59,937 nt of DNA from assembly GCF_008806595.1 (NCBI RefSeq), contig NZ_VZRB01000044.1, positions 1 to 59,937 of the forward strand, given 5' to 3'. Below are positions 16,923 to 26,350 of this stretch, piece by piece. A model generated the notes under the pieces. That model was not told the origin of the DNA. It saw nothing but the letters and a program-made list of their open reading frames with translations, and did not search any database. The position numbers were made by a program, and so were the translations under genes. Origin of the DNA: Streptomyces luteolifulvus (GTDB lineage: Bacteria > Actinomycetota > Actinomycetes > Streptomycetales > Streptomycetaceae). The first letter of the stretch is position 1; each line of letters starts with the position of its first letter.

Positions 16923-18455
16923 TCAGTCGGGCGCGGGACGCGAGGGGACGCGTTCGGAATCCGCGGCGGGGGCGCCTTCGTTCTCCGTGCCGGGGCTGTG
17001 CCGCGGGGACTTGGCGGTGTCGCCCACGGGCCCGAAGACGAGGCGGCCGGGCGGAAGGATGAGCGCGGCGGGCGAGGCCAGGAGGTACAGGATCACCACG
17101 GTCACCAGTCCTGCCCCGGCCGCATCCACCGGGTTCCCGCCGTCGTCCAGGCGGCCGAGGAACACCGTGCCCACGATGGCGATGCCGACCGCCACACCGA
17201 CCTGGATGGCCGTGTTCACCAGGGCCGCCGCCGCGCCGGCGTGCCGGCCGGGGGTCTTGGCCAGGACGGTGGTGATCAGCACGCCAGAGGTCATGGAGAC
17301 CCCGAGACCGGCGAGGAGCAGGCCGGGCAGGATCTGCCAGGAGTGCAGGCTCTGCTCGTAGTGGCGCAGGGCGACGAGGACCAGGCTCATGCCGATCGCC
17401 GCGAGCAGCGAGCCGATGACGGCGACCGGCCGCCCGAACTGACGGATCTTCGGGGCGAAGGGCGTGAACAGGCCGACACCCACGGCGAAGGGAACCATGC
17501 TCAGTGCCGTGTGGAGCGGCGAGTAGCCGAGTCCGTTCTGGAGGTACACGGTGATGACGAGGGTGTATCCGGTGCCGGCGAAGAACAGTACGGCCACCGA
17601 CAGACCGCCGAGCGGGGCGCGTTCGCGCAGCAGCCGGGGATCGACCAGCGGGGTGTGTCCGCGCCGGACGACGGTGCGCTCGTAGCGTGCGAACAGCCAC
17701 AGCAGCAGGGGGCAGGCCGCCATCAGTGCGAAGCTCCACCACGGCCAGCCCATCGTGCGCCCCTCGACCAGCGGGAAGAGCAGGGCCAGGACGGCGACGG
17801 TCGCGATGGCCAGGCCCCGGATGTCCGTGGTGGCGGCATGCTCGGCCCGGGAGTCGCGGCACAGCATCTGCGCGCCGATCAGGGCGGCGATGCCGATCGG
17901 GATGTTGACGAAGAAGATGGGCCGCCAGCCGAGTCCGAACAGATCGGCGTTGAGGATGAGTCCGCCGATCAGGGGTCCGCCGACGCCGCCGACGGAGAAG
18001 TTCAGGCCGAAGACGGCCGCGGCCTTGGACTGCTCGGCCGGGGGGAACTCGACCCGTAGCATCGCAAGCACCTGAGGCACCATCAGGGCCGCCGAGGCGC
18101 CCTGGGCGATCCGGGCGGCGACGAGCATCTCGGCATTGACCGCGAGCCCGGTCAGGGCCGAGGTGATCGTGAAGGCGGCCAGCCCGAGCTGGAAGACACG
18201 CAGCCGGCCGAAGCGGTCGCCCAGGCGCGATGCGGTGATCATGCCGGACGCGAAGGCGAGCACATACCCCGCGATGGACCATTCGAGCTGGGTACTGGAC
18301 GCGTGCAGATCACGGCGCAGAGAGGGCAGCGCCACATTGATCACGGTGGTGTCGACGAGGTCCATGAACGTCGCGGACAGCGTGACGGCGAACGCCGCCC
18401 ACCGCCGGGGGTTGAACTCGGCCGTGTCCGAGCTGGGAGCTAAGGCTGAGGCCAT
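16923..18455 (-). CDS. MFS drug exporter, DHA2 (EmrB/QacA) family
   Basis: The 510-residue protein has about 14 hydrophobic helices. The family marker FMDLVDTTVINVALPSLRRD is near residues 30-50, and ASRLGDRFGRLRVF between helices 2 and 3 is the MFS motif A. The antiporter motif C region is GLNFSVGGVGGPLIGG near 148-163. ATG 18455 follows AGGAAGG; the longer open frame reads through the divergent promoter and MarR gene and is not used. It is a proton-driven exporter, probably of a drug or metabolite, controlled by the adjacent MarR regulator. Confidence 0.92.
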   Translation of the reverse strand: MASALAPSSDTAEFNPRRWAAFAVTLSATFMDLVDTTVINVALPSLRRDLHASSTQLEWSIAGYVLAFASGMITASRLGDRFGRLRVFQLGLAAFTITSALTGLAVNAEMLVAARIAQGASAALMVPQVLAMLRVEFPPAEQSKAAAVFGLNFSVGGVGGPLIGGLILNADLFGLGWRPIFFVNIPIGIAALIGAQMLCRDSRAEHAATTDIRGLAIATVAVLALLFPLVEGRTMGWPWWSFALMAACPLLLWLFARYERTVVRRGHTPLVDPRLLRERAPLGGLSVAVLFFAGTGYTLVITVYLQNGLGYSPLHTALSMVPFAVGVGLFTPFAPKIRQFGRPVAVIGSLLAAIGMSLVLVALRHYEQSLHSWQILPGLLLAGLGVSMTSGVLITTVLAKTPGRHAGAAAALVNTAIQVGVAVGIAIVGTVFLGRLDDGGNPVDAAGAGLVTVVILYLLASPAALILPPGRLVFGPVGDTAKSPRHSPGTENEGAPAADSERVPSRPAPD

Positions 18456-18516
18456 GCCACACCTTCCTGAGCAGGCCCGGAGCGCACATGTCCGGTATCG
18501 TGGAGAAGGAAAGAGT

Positions 18517-18535
18517 ATTTGCTTTGAAAGCAAAT
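18517..18535. promoter_or_regulatory. Palindromic MarR operator candidate
   Basis: ATTTGCTTT-G-AAAGCAAAT is a perfect 9-bp inverted repeat with a single central base, in the 100-base gap between the exporter and the marR gene. It is AT-rich in a GC-rich context and has the size and symmetry of MarR sites, so autoregulation and exporter control from this site are likely. Confidence 0.7.
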
Positions 18536-18555
18536 GCATAAGGGGTTGGGACGGG

Positions 18556-19065
18556 ATGTCAACGCAGCGTGAGCGGGACCGGGACCACGAGCCGCAGTCC
18601 GGGCAGCACACCGGAATGAGCCGGGACGAGGCCGTCCGGGCCATGCTCGTGCTGATGCCCCGAGTCGCCCAGCGGCTGAAGCGCACCACGGTCCCCGAGC
18701 AGCTCAGATCGATGAACCTGGCTCCCCGGCACCTCTCGCTGCTGTCCCACCTCGTCTTCGACGGCCCGGCCCTGGTCAGCGAACTCGCCGAGCGTCTGGA
18801 AGTGGCCCCGACGACGGTCAGCCTCATGGTCGCCGACCTCAGCCGCCAGGGCGTCGTCGAGCGCCGCGTCGACCCCGCCGACCGGCGGCGCACCATCGTC
18901 TCCATCACCGAGGACCCCGAGACCCGCGACGCGATCAACGGCTGGCTCGCCCGGGGCGCAGACTCCTGGGAGAAGGCGCTGGACCCGCTCACACCCGAAG
19001 AACGCGCCATGTTCGTACGGACGATGACGGCGTACGAGAGGGGTGCGTCCGGGGCGGCCGACTGA
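18556..19065 (+). CDS. MarR-family regulator of the adjacent exporter
   Basis: A 169-residue MarR protein. The winged helix runs from about residue 60 to 125: LSLLSHLVFDGPALVSELAE, LEVAPTTVSLMVADLSRQG and RRVDPADRRRTIV, the last being the wing with the conserved DxRxR pattern. N- and C-terminal helices for dimerisation are present. The divergent exporter and the 19-bp palindrome between them fit the standard ligand-released repressor arrangement. Ligand unknown. Confidence 0.9.
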   Translation: MSTQRERDRDHEPQSGQHTGMSRDEAVRAMLVLMPRVAQRLKRTTVPEQLRSMNLAPRHLSLLSHLVFDGPALVSELAERLEVAPTTVSLMVADLSRQGVVERRVDPADRRRTIVSITEDPETRDAINGWLARGADSWEKALDPLTPEERAMFVRTMTAYERGASGAAD

Positions 19066-19467
19066 CCGACCGGGCCCTGGCCGGCGCCCGGCACCGGACA
19101 AGCCGTACTGGAGCGGGAAGCGAGCGCCCGCGGCTGTGCTGTACCCGGGGCGGGCATCGGGCCCGGACCGCCGGGAGGGGCACATGCCGAACAGCGTGCT
19201 GATGCCGCCTTCGTTCTGCTGGCCGAGGACGCGGGCGAGGCCTTCGCCCGGGTCGCCCGGAAGACAACGGACCTGCGACATCTGGTCGTTGTCTCGGCCG
19301 ACCCGCGCCTCGCCGCCGCAGCATTCGGCGCCCGGGAGCGGGCGCAGTCACTCGAGGAGGCTTCTTGAACACCGCAGCACGCGCCGACGCCGCCACGGCC
19401 CCTGCGCCGGCGGGCGCGGCCGCTTGCGGCCGCCGGGTCAGGAGGCGCTCGCAGTCGGCGCTCCCGG
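19066..19467. other. Intergenic region with no recognised gene
   Basis: This 402-base stretch between marR and the ROK gene has one plus-strand frame that looks protein-like. It ends at 19368 (AAFVLLAEDAGEAFARVA, then DLRHLVVVSADPRLAAA) but has no credible start or ribosome site. It may be a remnant of a small gene. I cannot name it. Confidence 0.35.
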
Positions 19468-20706
19468 TCAGTCCGACAACAGCGCCGACAGTTGTGGGGA
19501 GTAGGTGGCGTGCAGGACCAGCGCCGCGCCGCCCACCACGGCCGCATCCGTGCCCAGCGGCGAGGCCGCGACCTCTACGACGCGGATGTGGCGGGCCAGA
19601 GGTCTGTTGGCCAGCGCGGACGCGACCGCGTCGACGTACCGGGACGCCACGTGCTGGATGCCGTGTCCGCCGAGAATGATGAGGTCCACGTCGATGAAGT
19701 TGGCGATGCTGACCGCGACCGAGGCGACATGGTCCGCGGCCTCGTCGATGACGGCGGTCGCGACGGGGTCGCCGGCTGCCGCTGCGCGCTGGATCGCGGC
19801 ATGGTCGACGGAGGCCGGATCCTGGTCGAAGGATTGCGACAGCACACTGGTGCCGCCGGCGGCGAGTCGCCGGTGCACCTCGGCCACGATCGCGGGCGGG
19901 TTGACCAGCTCCTCCAGGCAGCCCCGGTTGCCGCAGTAGCATTCCGGCCCGTCGGGCAGTACGGAGGAGTGGCCGAACTCTCCCGCGTTGAACGAACCGC
20001 CTCTGTACACCTGGTGGTTGAGGACCAGACCGCCGCCGATGCCGGTGCCGAAGAAGAGGTACGCGAAGTTCGCGACTCCTCTGCCCGCACCGGACCAGCG
20101 CTCGCCGACCGCGGCGGCGGTGGCGTCGTTGTCGATCGTCACCGGCAGACCGGTGGCCTCGCTGAGCATGCTTTGCAAGGGCACCCGCGTCCAGTGGGCG
20201 AGCTGGGGCGGAGCGACGATCATGCCGAGCTTCTGATCGATGGGTCCCGGCGTGGCGAGGCCCAGCCCCAGCACCTTGGCGCGCGGCACCTTCGCTTCGG
20301 CGAGCACATCGGCGACCAGCTCGGCCATGGCCGGCACGACCTGCGCCGGGTCGGTGCCGGGGGGCGTGGGGCGACGCTTGACGACCAGGGGCCGTCCCAG
20401 CAGGTCGACGACGGCACAGGTGAGCTCGACCGGGTCGAACACGAGCCCGACGGCACTGCCCGCGTCCGCGTTGACACGCAGAGTGGTGCGCGGTTTGCCG
20501 CCACTGGCGACCCGGCTGGCTCCGTCCTCCCGCACGATGCCCTCGTCCAGCAGACGGCGCACGATGCCGGAGACCGTCTGCGGGGTGAGGCCGGTCTGCT
20601 GGGCGATCTCGACCCGGCTGATGCCGCCGGCGAGCTGGATCTGGTCGAGGACCACGGCCCGGTTGTACCGGCCGACCTTGGGGAGGTTTGTTCCTGCTTG
20701 CCGCAC
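19468..20706 (-). CDS. ROK-family transcriptional regulator (XylR/NagC type)
   Basis: A 412-residue protein with an N-terminal MarR-like winged helix (ISRVEIAQQTGLTPQTVSGI, about residues 28-47) and a ROK sugar-binding domain. DNDATAAAVGE is near 190, FFGTGIGGGLVL near 212, and the zinc-type cysteine motif CYCGNRGCLEE near 250. GTG 20706 with GAGAGGA upstream is chosen; the longer frame crosses the promoter region. It is divergent from a sugar ABC transporter and is most likely its sugar-responsive repressor. Confidence 0.92.
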   Translation of the reverse strand: MRQAGTNLPKVGRYNRAVVLDQIQLAGGISRVEIAQQTGLTPQTVSGIVRRLLDEGIVREDGASRVASGGKPRTTLRVNADAGSAVGLVFDPVELTCAVVDLLGRPLVVKRRPTPPGTDPAQVVPAMAELVADVLAEAKVPRAKVLGLGLATPGPIDQKLGMIVAPPQLAHWTRVPLQSMLSEATGLPVTIDNDATAAAVGERWSGAGRGVANFAYLFFGTGIGGGLVLNHQVYRGGSFNAGEFGHSSVLPDGPECYCGNRGCLEELVNPPAIVAEVHRRLAAGGTSVLSQSFDQDPASVDHAAIQRAAAAGDPVATAVIDEAADHVASVAVSIANFIDVDLIILGGHGIQHVASRYVDAVASALANRPLARHIRVVEVAASPLGTDAAVVGGAALVLHATYSPQLSALLSD

Positions 20707-20753
20707 TCGAGGTCCTCTCTGTTCCAGGTCAATGACGATACCTTCGCAGGGCG

Positions 20754-20782
20754 TTGACTTAGTAAAACAAATGGATTTAAAG
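20754..20782 (+). promoter_or_regulatory. AT-rich promoter/operator region of the sugar transporter
   Basis: TTGACT at 20754-20759 is a good -35 box, with a weak -10 near 20777-20782. The run between them (TAGTAAAACAAATGGATTTA) is strongly AT-rich for this genome. It lies between the ROK gene and the transporter operon, where the ROK protein should bind. Confidence 0.5.
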
Positions 20783-20918
20783 TCCGCTCGCAGTCGTAAC
20801 AGGCTGGACCTGGGGGACAAGGTCGTGCCATCGGAGGCAAGTTGATGTACATGAAATGTCGCATCCAGGGTGGTTTGGTCCATTGTGGCCGTTTCGACCC
20901 TCGAGCAGGGCTCCGCTC

Positions 20919-22466
20919 ATGATCCGGAGCTCGAACCTGCTGGAGATGCGGTCGATCACCAAGACGTTCCCGGGCGTGAGGGCGCTCGCCGACGTCAACC
21001 TGGTGGTGAAGGAGGGGGAGATCCACGCGATCTGCGGCGAGAACGGCGCCGGCAAGTCCACCCTCATGAAGGTGCTCAGCGGCGTTCACCCGCACGGGAG
21101 CTACACGGGCGACATCGTCTACCGCGGCGACGAGGTCCGGTTCCATGACATCCGGGCCAGCGAGCACGCCGGCATCGTCATCATCCACCAGGAGCTGGCG
21201 CTGGTCCCGGGCATGTCGATCACGGAGAACATCTTTCTCGGCAACGAGCCGCGCAGACGCGGCGCGATCGACTGGAAGACCGCGCAGCGCCGGGCGCTGG
21301 AGCTGATGGAACAGGTCGGGCTCCAGGAGGACCCGGACACGCTGGTCAAGGACATCGGCGTCGGCAAACAACAGCTCGTCGAGATCGCCAAGGCCTTCGC
21401 CAAGGACGTCAAGCTGCTCATCCTCGACGAGCCGACCGCGGCCCTGAACGAGGCGGACTCCCAGCACCTGCTCGACCTGCTGCGCGGTTTCAAGCGGCAG
21501 GGCATCACCTCGATCATGATTTCCCACAAGCTCAACGAGATCGAGGCGGTCGCCGACACCATCACGATCCTGCGTGACGGCCGGACGATCGAGAGCCTCG
21601 ACGTGAAGGCCGACGGCGTCAACGAGGACCGCATCGTACGCGGCATGGTCGGCCGCGAACTCAACAGCCGCTTCCCCGAGCACACGCCCGACATCGGCGA
21701 GGTGTTCTTCGAGGTCCGCGACTGGACGGTGAAACACCCGAGTTCCGACGAACGACTCGTGTGCAAGGGCTCCGCCTTCACGGTCCGGCGCGGCGAGATC
21801 GTCGGCTTCGCCGGTCTCATGGGCGCCGGGCGCACCGAACTCGCGATGAGCCTGTTCGGCCGCTCCTACGGCACGTACCTCTCCGGCCGGGTCTTCAAGG
21901 ACGGCAAGGAGATCCAGCTCAAGTCGGTCGCCGACGCCATCCGGCACGGGCTCGCCTACGTCAGCGAGGACCGCAAATCGATCGGCCTCAACCTGCTGGA
22001 CGACATCAAGACCTCGATGGTGGCCGCCAAGCTGTCGAAGATCGCCCGGCGCCGGGTCATCGATCCGGTGCGCGAGCACAGCATCGCCGAGGAGTACCGC
22101 ACCAGCCTGCGGATCAAGACCCCCAGCGTCGACGAGGGCGTCGTGAAGCTCTCCGGCGGCAACCAGCAGAAGGTGGTCCTGGCGAAGTGGATGTTCACGG
22201 ACCCCGACCTGCTGATCCTCGACGAGCCGACACGCGGGATCGACGTGGGCGCCAAGTACGAGATCTACGGGATCATCCAGCGGCTGGTCGGCCAGGGCAA
22301 GGGCGTCATCGTCATCTCCTCGGAGCTGCCCGAGCTCATCGGACTGTGCGACCGCATCTACACGGTCTTCGAAGGCGCCATCACCGGTGAGGTGACGCGC
22401 CGCGACGCGAACCCGGAACTCCTGATGAAGAAGATGACCTCTATCACGAAGACAGCGACCCCATGA
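20919..22466 (+). CDS. mmsA: Sugar ABC transporter ATP-binding protein (MmsA type)
   Basis: A 515-residue tandem ATPase with two ABC modules, as in RbsA, XylG and MmsA. Module one has Walker A GENGAGKST at 40-48 and Walker B LLILDEPTAA near 168. Module two has LSGGNQQKVVLAKW near 413 and DLLILDEPTRGID near 430. As usual for the family, the second Walker A is degenerate (GLMGAGRTE). ATG 20919 is chosen; an in-frame ATG lies further upstream at 20856. It overlaps the permease gene by 4 bases. With the permease and binding protein it imports a monosaccharide such as xylose, arabinose or glucose. Confidence 0.9.
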   Translation: MIRSSNLLEMRSITKTFPGVRALADVNLVVKEGEIHAICGENGAGKSTLMKVLSGVHPHGSYTGDIVYRGDEVRFHDIRASEHAGIVIIHQELALVPGMSITENIFLGNEPRRRGAIDWKTAQRRALELMEQVGLQEDPDTLVKDIGVGKQQLVEIAKAFAKDVKLLILDEPTAALNEADSQHLLDLLRGFKRQGITSIMISHKLNEIEAVADTITILRDGRTIESLDVKADGVNEDRIVRGMVGRELNSRFPEHTPDIGEVFFEVRDWTVKHPSSDERLVCKGSAFTVRRGEIVGFAGLMGAGRTELAMSLFGRSYGTYLSGRVFKDGKEIQLKSVADAIRHGLAYVSEDRKSIGLNLLDDIKTSMVAAKLSKIARRRVIDPVREHSIAEEYRTSLRIKTPSVDEGVVKLSGGNQQKVVLAKWMFTDPDLLILDEPTRGIDVGAKYEIYGIIQRLVGQGKGVIVISSELPELIGLCDRIYTVFEGAITGEVTRRDANPELLMKKMTSITKTATP

Positions 22467-23761
22467 GCCGCATCACAGAGCTGCAGAAGAACCTCTTCGG
22501 AGGAACGACCTCCAACGCCCGCCAGTTCGGCATGATCTCCACACTCGTGGCGATCGTGCTGCTCTTCCAGATCTGGACCGGAGGGCTGACCCTGACCTCC
22601 GGCAACCTGATCGCCGTCGTCAGTCAGTACTCCTACATCCTCATCCTGGCCATCGGCATGCTGATGGTGATCGTCGCCGGCCATATCGACCTCTCGGTCG
22701 GCTCGGTCGCCGCGTTCACCGGCATCGTGGTCGCCAAGGCGATGCAGGAGTACTCGCTCCCCTGGCCCGTGGGCATCCTGCTCGGCCTGGCCGTCGGCGC
22801 GGCGATCGGTGCCTGGCAGGGTTTCTGGGTCGCCTACGTAGGGGTGCCGGCGTTCATCGTCACCCTGGCCGGGATGCTGCTGTTCCGCGGCGGCAACCAG
22901 TACATCGGCAACGCCGACACGGTGCCGGTCCCCACCGGCTTCCGTGACATCGGCGCCGGCTTCCTGCCCGAAGTGGGACCCGACACCGGATACAACAACC
23001 TGACGCTGCTGCTCGGCCTGGCCGCCTGCCTCGGCGTGGTGTGGCGCGAGTGGACGGCACGGCAGACCCGGCGCGACATGAACGCCGACGCCACGCCGTT
23101 GTGGGTGTCCGGCATACGGCTCGCCGTGATGCTGGGCGTCATCGTCTTCGCGACGCTGCGCTTCGCCGGCGGCCGCATCGGCACCAGCCTGCCCATCTCC
23201 GGCATCATCCTGATCGTCCTGGTGCTCGCGTACTCGTACTACACCCGCAACACCATCGGCGGACGGCACATCTACGCCGTCGGGGGCAACGCCCGCGCGG
23301 CCGAACTGTCCGGTGTGAAGCTGAGGCAGGTCAACTTCCTCGTCATGATGAACATGTCCGTCCTGGCCGCACTGGCCGGCATGATCTTCGTGGCACGCTC
23401 CTCGGCCTCCGGCCCACAGGACGGTCTGAGCTGGGAACTCGACGCCATCGCGGCCGTCTTCATCGGCGGCGCGGCCGTCTCCGGCGGCCTCGGGACCATC
23501 AGCGGCTCCATCGTCGGCGGTCTCGTCATGGCTCTGCTCAACAACGGTCTCCAACTGGAGGGCGTCGGCTCCGACATGGTCCAGATCATCAAGGGCCTGG
23601 TCCTCCTGCTCGCCGTCGCCTTCGACGTCTACAGCAAGAAGCAGGGGCGCTTCTCGATCATCGGAACGCTGATGCGCCCGTTCCACCGAAACGAGACGGC
23701 CACACCGGTCGGTCCGCCCAACCCGGCCTCCGACCCCGACAAGGCTCAGGTCGCCAGCTGA
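22463..23761 (+). CDS. mmsB: Sugar ABC transporter permease (MmsB type)
   Basis: The 432-residue membrane protein has around ten or more hydrophobic segments and belongs to the branched-chain/ribose permease fold. AIGMLMVIVAGHIDLSVGSV near 70-89 is the diagnostic segment, and GGRHIYAVGGNARAAELSGV near 268-287 is the cytoplasmic loop that contacts the ATPase. It starts by ATGA overlap with the ATPase gene. The length and the extra loop before this region match MmsB/XylH rather than RbsC. Confidence 0.92.
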   Translation: MSRITELQKNLFGGTTSNARQFGMISTLVAIVLLFQIWTGGLTLTSGNLIAVVSQYSYILILAIGMLMVIVAGHIDLSVGSVAAFTGIVVAKAMQEYSLPWPVGILLGLAVGAAIGAWQGFWVAYVGVPAFIVTLAGMLLFRGGNQYIGNADTVPVPTGFRDIGAGFLPEVGPDTGYNNLTLLLGLAACLGVVWREWTARQTRRDMNADATPLWVSGIRLAVMLGVIVFATLRFAGGRIGTSLPISGIILIVLVLAYSYYTRNTIGGRHIYAVGGNARAAELSGVKLRQVNFLVMMNMSVLAALAGMIFVARSSASGPQDGLSWELDAIAAVFIGGAAVSGGLGTISGSIVGGLVMALLNNGLQLEGVGSDMVQIIKGLVLLLAVAFDVYSKKQGRFSIIGTLMRPFHRNETATPVGPPNPASDPDKAQVAS

Positions 23762-23836
23762 CCTGAGGCCGTCTCCGACGACGCCGCATCCCACGGCGCC
23801 CACCTCAACCCGGCACCACAGCAAGAAGGGCTCACC

Positions 23837-24943
23837 ATGCGCACAAGCATCACCAGAGGCATCGCCGCAGCCGGCGCCGTCGTACTGCTCACCCTCGGCA
23901 CCGCATGCTCCAACGAACGTGAGGGCTCCACCGGTACGGACGGCGGCGACGCCAAGGGGTTCGCCAAGGACTCCCTCGTGGGCGTCGCACTGCCCGCGAA
24001 GACCTCGGAGAACTGGGTGCTCGCCGGTGACCTGTTCACCAACGGCCTCAAGGAGGCCGGCTTCAAGGCCGACGTGCAGTACGCGGGCGCCTCGACCACC
24101 GTCGCCGACCAGCAGGCGCAGATCTCCTCCATGGTCACCAAGGGTGCGAAGGTGATCGTCATCGGCGCGACCGACGCCTCGCAGCTCTCCACCCAGGTGG
24201 CACAGGCCAAGCAGGCCGGAGCGACCGTCATCGCCTACGACCGGCTCATCACCAACACGCCCGACGTCGACTACTACATCGCGTTCGACAACTTCAAGGT
24301 CGGCCAGTTGCAGGGGCAGGCGCTCCTCGACGGCATGAAGGCGAAGAAGGCGAAGGGTCCCTGGACGATCGAGCTGTTCTCCGGCTCGCCGGACGACAAC
24401 AACTCCAAGGTCTTCTTCGACGGCGCGATGGACGTCCTCAAGCCCCTCATCGACAAGGGCGACATCGTTGTCGGATCCGGACAGAAGAACATCAAGCAGA
24501 CCGCGATCCAGGGATGGAAGGCCGAGAACGCCCAGCAGCGCATGGACTCGCTGCTGACCTCGACGTACAGCAAGAAGAAGCTCGACGGCGTCCTGTCCCC
24601 GAACGACACCCTCGCCCGCGCGATCATCACCTCCGTGAAGGGCGCCGGCAAGCCGGTCCCGGTCGTCACCGGGCAGGACTCCGAGGTCGAGTCGGTGAAG
24701 TCGATCATGGCCGGGGAGCAGTACTCGACCATCAACAAGGACACCCGCAAGCTCGTCGCCGAGACCGTCAACATGGTCAAGTCCCTGCAGAAGGGCGACA
24801 AGCCGGAGATCAACGACACCAAGTCGTACGACAACGGTGTCAAGGTCGTCCCGGCCTACCTCCTCCCGCCGGTCATCGTGACGAAGGAGACGGCGGCGGA
24901 GGCATACGCCAACGACCCGAAGCTGGCACCGCTGACCAAGTAG
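23837..24943 (+). CDS. chvE: Sugar-binding lipoprotein (ChvE type)
   Basis: A 368-residue lipoprotein with signal peptide and lipobox LGTAC, Cys24 being the lipidation site. The mature part is a periplasmic-binding-protein type 1 fold close to ChvE: VGVALPAKTSENWVLAGD, then IVIGATDASQLSTQV and VIAYDRLITNTPDVDYYIAF. Family members bind several aldoses, so multiple monosaccharides are plausible ligands. AAGAAGG precedes the start, 75 bases after the permease stop. A hairpin follows the gene. Confidence 0.92.
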   Translation: MRTSITRGIAAAGAVVLLTLGTACSNEREGSTGTDGGDAKGFAKDSLVGVALPAKTSENWVLAGDLFTNGLKEAGFKADVQYAGASTTVADQQAQISSMVTKGAKVIVIGATDASQLSTQVAQAKQAGATVIAYDRLITNTPDVDYYIAFDNFKVGQLQGQALLDGMKAKKAKGPWTIELFSGSPDDNNSKVFFDGAMDVLKPLIDKGDIVVGSGQKNIKQTAIQGWKAENAQQRMDSLLTSTYSKKKLDGVLSPNDTLARAIITSVKGAGKPVPVVTGQDSEVESVKSIMAGEQYSTINKDTRKLVAETVNMVKSLQKGDKPEINDTKSYDNGVKVVPAYLLPPVIVTKETAAEAYANDPKLAPLTK

Positions 24944-24959
24944 GTCACCTCGACCGCCG

Positions 24960-24997
24960 CTGTCCCGCGCCCCGAAGCAGTCCTGGGCGCGGGACAG
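24960..24997 (+). terminator. Terminator hairpin after the sugar transporter operon
   Basis: CTGTCCCGCGCC (24960-24971) pairs perfectly with GGCGCGGGACAG (24986-24997), a 12-bp stem with a 14-base loop, followed by a T-rich TCGTCTTCTCC. It starts 17 bases beyond the chvE stop. Confidence 0.75.
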
Positions 24998-25039
24998 TCG
25001 TCTTCTCCGTCCGATGCGAGATGACGACTGCGCACCTGC

Positions 25040-26167
25040 CTACGGGGTGCGCACGGGCTCGGGTGCGGCCGCTCCTTGGGCCACTACCGGCGTCGGCTGC
25101 TCCGGGCCGGTCGCAGCGGGGGCGAGCAGCCAGCCGGCCGACGGACGGGTCAGTGGACGGACCAGCCGGCGCACCGGCGGGGAGCCGAGCACCATCGTCA
25201 GCAGGATCGCGCACAGCACCAGACCGACGATCTCGACCCCGGTGTCCACCCGGGATATCCAGCCCTGTTCCCGGACCGGAAGGATCACCAGCGGGTGCAG
25301 CAGGTAGATCGTGAAGCCGCCGGCGCCCAGCGTGGTGATCAGCGGCAGCCGACGCCGCGGCATCAGCCGCAGCAGACACAGGACGAGGGCCGCGGCCGAG
25401 GCCAGCACCAGCAGCCGGATGAGCCACGCCCATTCCAGGCTCAGCGGATCGGCGACGGCGTAGGGATGACGCATGGACAGCCAGTTGCCCTTGACGTCCC
25501 GGTGCCACAGCCACCCCACGACGCAGGAGGCAAGGATCCCGGCGACCGCCACGGGCAGGCTCCAGCGGCTGGTGAACCACGTGTTGAGGTAGCCCTGGCC
25601 GATCCGCCAGCCGAGGTAGAACAGCGGCAGGTAGACGAGCGTACGGCTCGCCGAGAAGGCCATTCCGAACTCGTCGACGTACCCCACGGCGAGGGAGACG
25701 CCCGTGGTGACGAGCAGGGGATGGCGCAGCTGCACCACCAGCGGCAGCAGCAGCCGCCAGAAGAAGAGGGACATCAGGAACCACAGGGTCCACGGCAGCT
25801 CCACGACATGCACCGTGAACTCTGCGCCCAGCCAGTACGACTCCAGCGAGAAGAGCAGGCTGAACGCGAGAGCGGGCAGCACGATGCTCTGCAGCAGGGT
25901 GCGCAGCGGACGGGGACCGAGCGGCCCGGCGTTGCTGAACACACCGGCCAGCATGACGAAGGCGGGCACCCGGAAGGCCCAGCTGGCGATGTGGAAGGAG
26001 TGCAGCGCGTCCTCACGCGCCATGATGCTGCCGCAGGTGTGCAGAACCACGATCAGCGTGGCCGAGAGGAACCGGGCGTTGTCCCACCACGGATTCCTGT
26101 CCCGTTCCGCGGTGCGGGAGCGGTCGGCGCAGACAGCGGCGGCAGGTCTCGGGAGTGGCTTGTCCAT
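25040..26167 (-). CDS. Acyltransferase 3 family membrane protein
   Basis: A 375-residue protein with about ten hydrophobic helices. NPWWDNARFLSATLIVVLHT near the N-terminus is the family opening, with the conserved His in the first helix. RVPAFVMLAGVFSNAG and PWTLWFLMSLFFWRLLLPLV are also typical of OafA/WecH-like O-acetyltransferases. ATG 26167 has CAGGAG upstream; ATG 26206 is an alternative. It should acetylate a sugar or exported metabolite at the membrane. No glycan gene is adjacent, so the substrate is open. Confidence 0.87.
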   Translation of the reverse strand: MDKPLPRPAAAVCADRSRTAERDRNPWWDNARFLSATLIVVLHTCGSIMAREDALHSFHIASWAFRVPAFVMLAGVFSNAGPLGPRPLRTLLQSIVLPALAFSLLFSLESYWLGAEFTVHVVELPWTLWFLMSLFFWRLLLPLVVQLRHPLLVTTGVSLAVGYVDEFGMAFSASRTLVYLPLFYLGWRIGQGYLNTWFTSRWSLPVAVAGILASCVVGWLWHRDVKGNWLSMRHPYAVADPLSLEWAWLIRLLVLASAAALVLCLLRLMPRRRLPLITTLGAGGFTIYLLHPLVILPVREQGWISRVDTGVEIVGLVLCAILLTMVLGSPPVRRLVRPLTRPSAGWLLAPAATGPEQPTPVVAQGAAAPEPVRTP

Positions 26168-26350
26168 CGCGTCGGCGGGCTCCTGACGGCGGCTCGGGAG
26201 TGGCATGGGCTGCCGCAGTGATGATCGACTTGACGGCACTGGGCACACCGTGCCGACGTCCGCGAAGGGCATGGTTGCCGGTTCGGGTTCCTAGGGTGAA
26301 CTCCACATGTACATCAGGAGCACCGAGCCTTCTCCCGTCAGGTGCGACCA

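Noticed and set aside
20220..22079. 619-codon minus-strand open frame over mmsA
   Set aside because: It is a shadow of the ATPase gene and of the ROK gene promoter.
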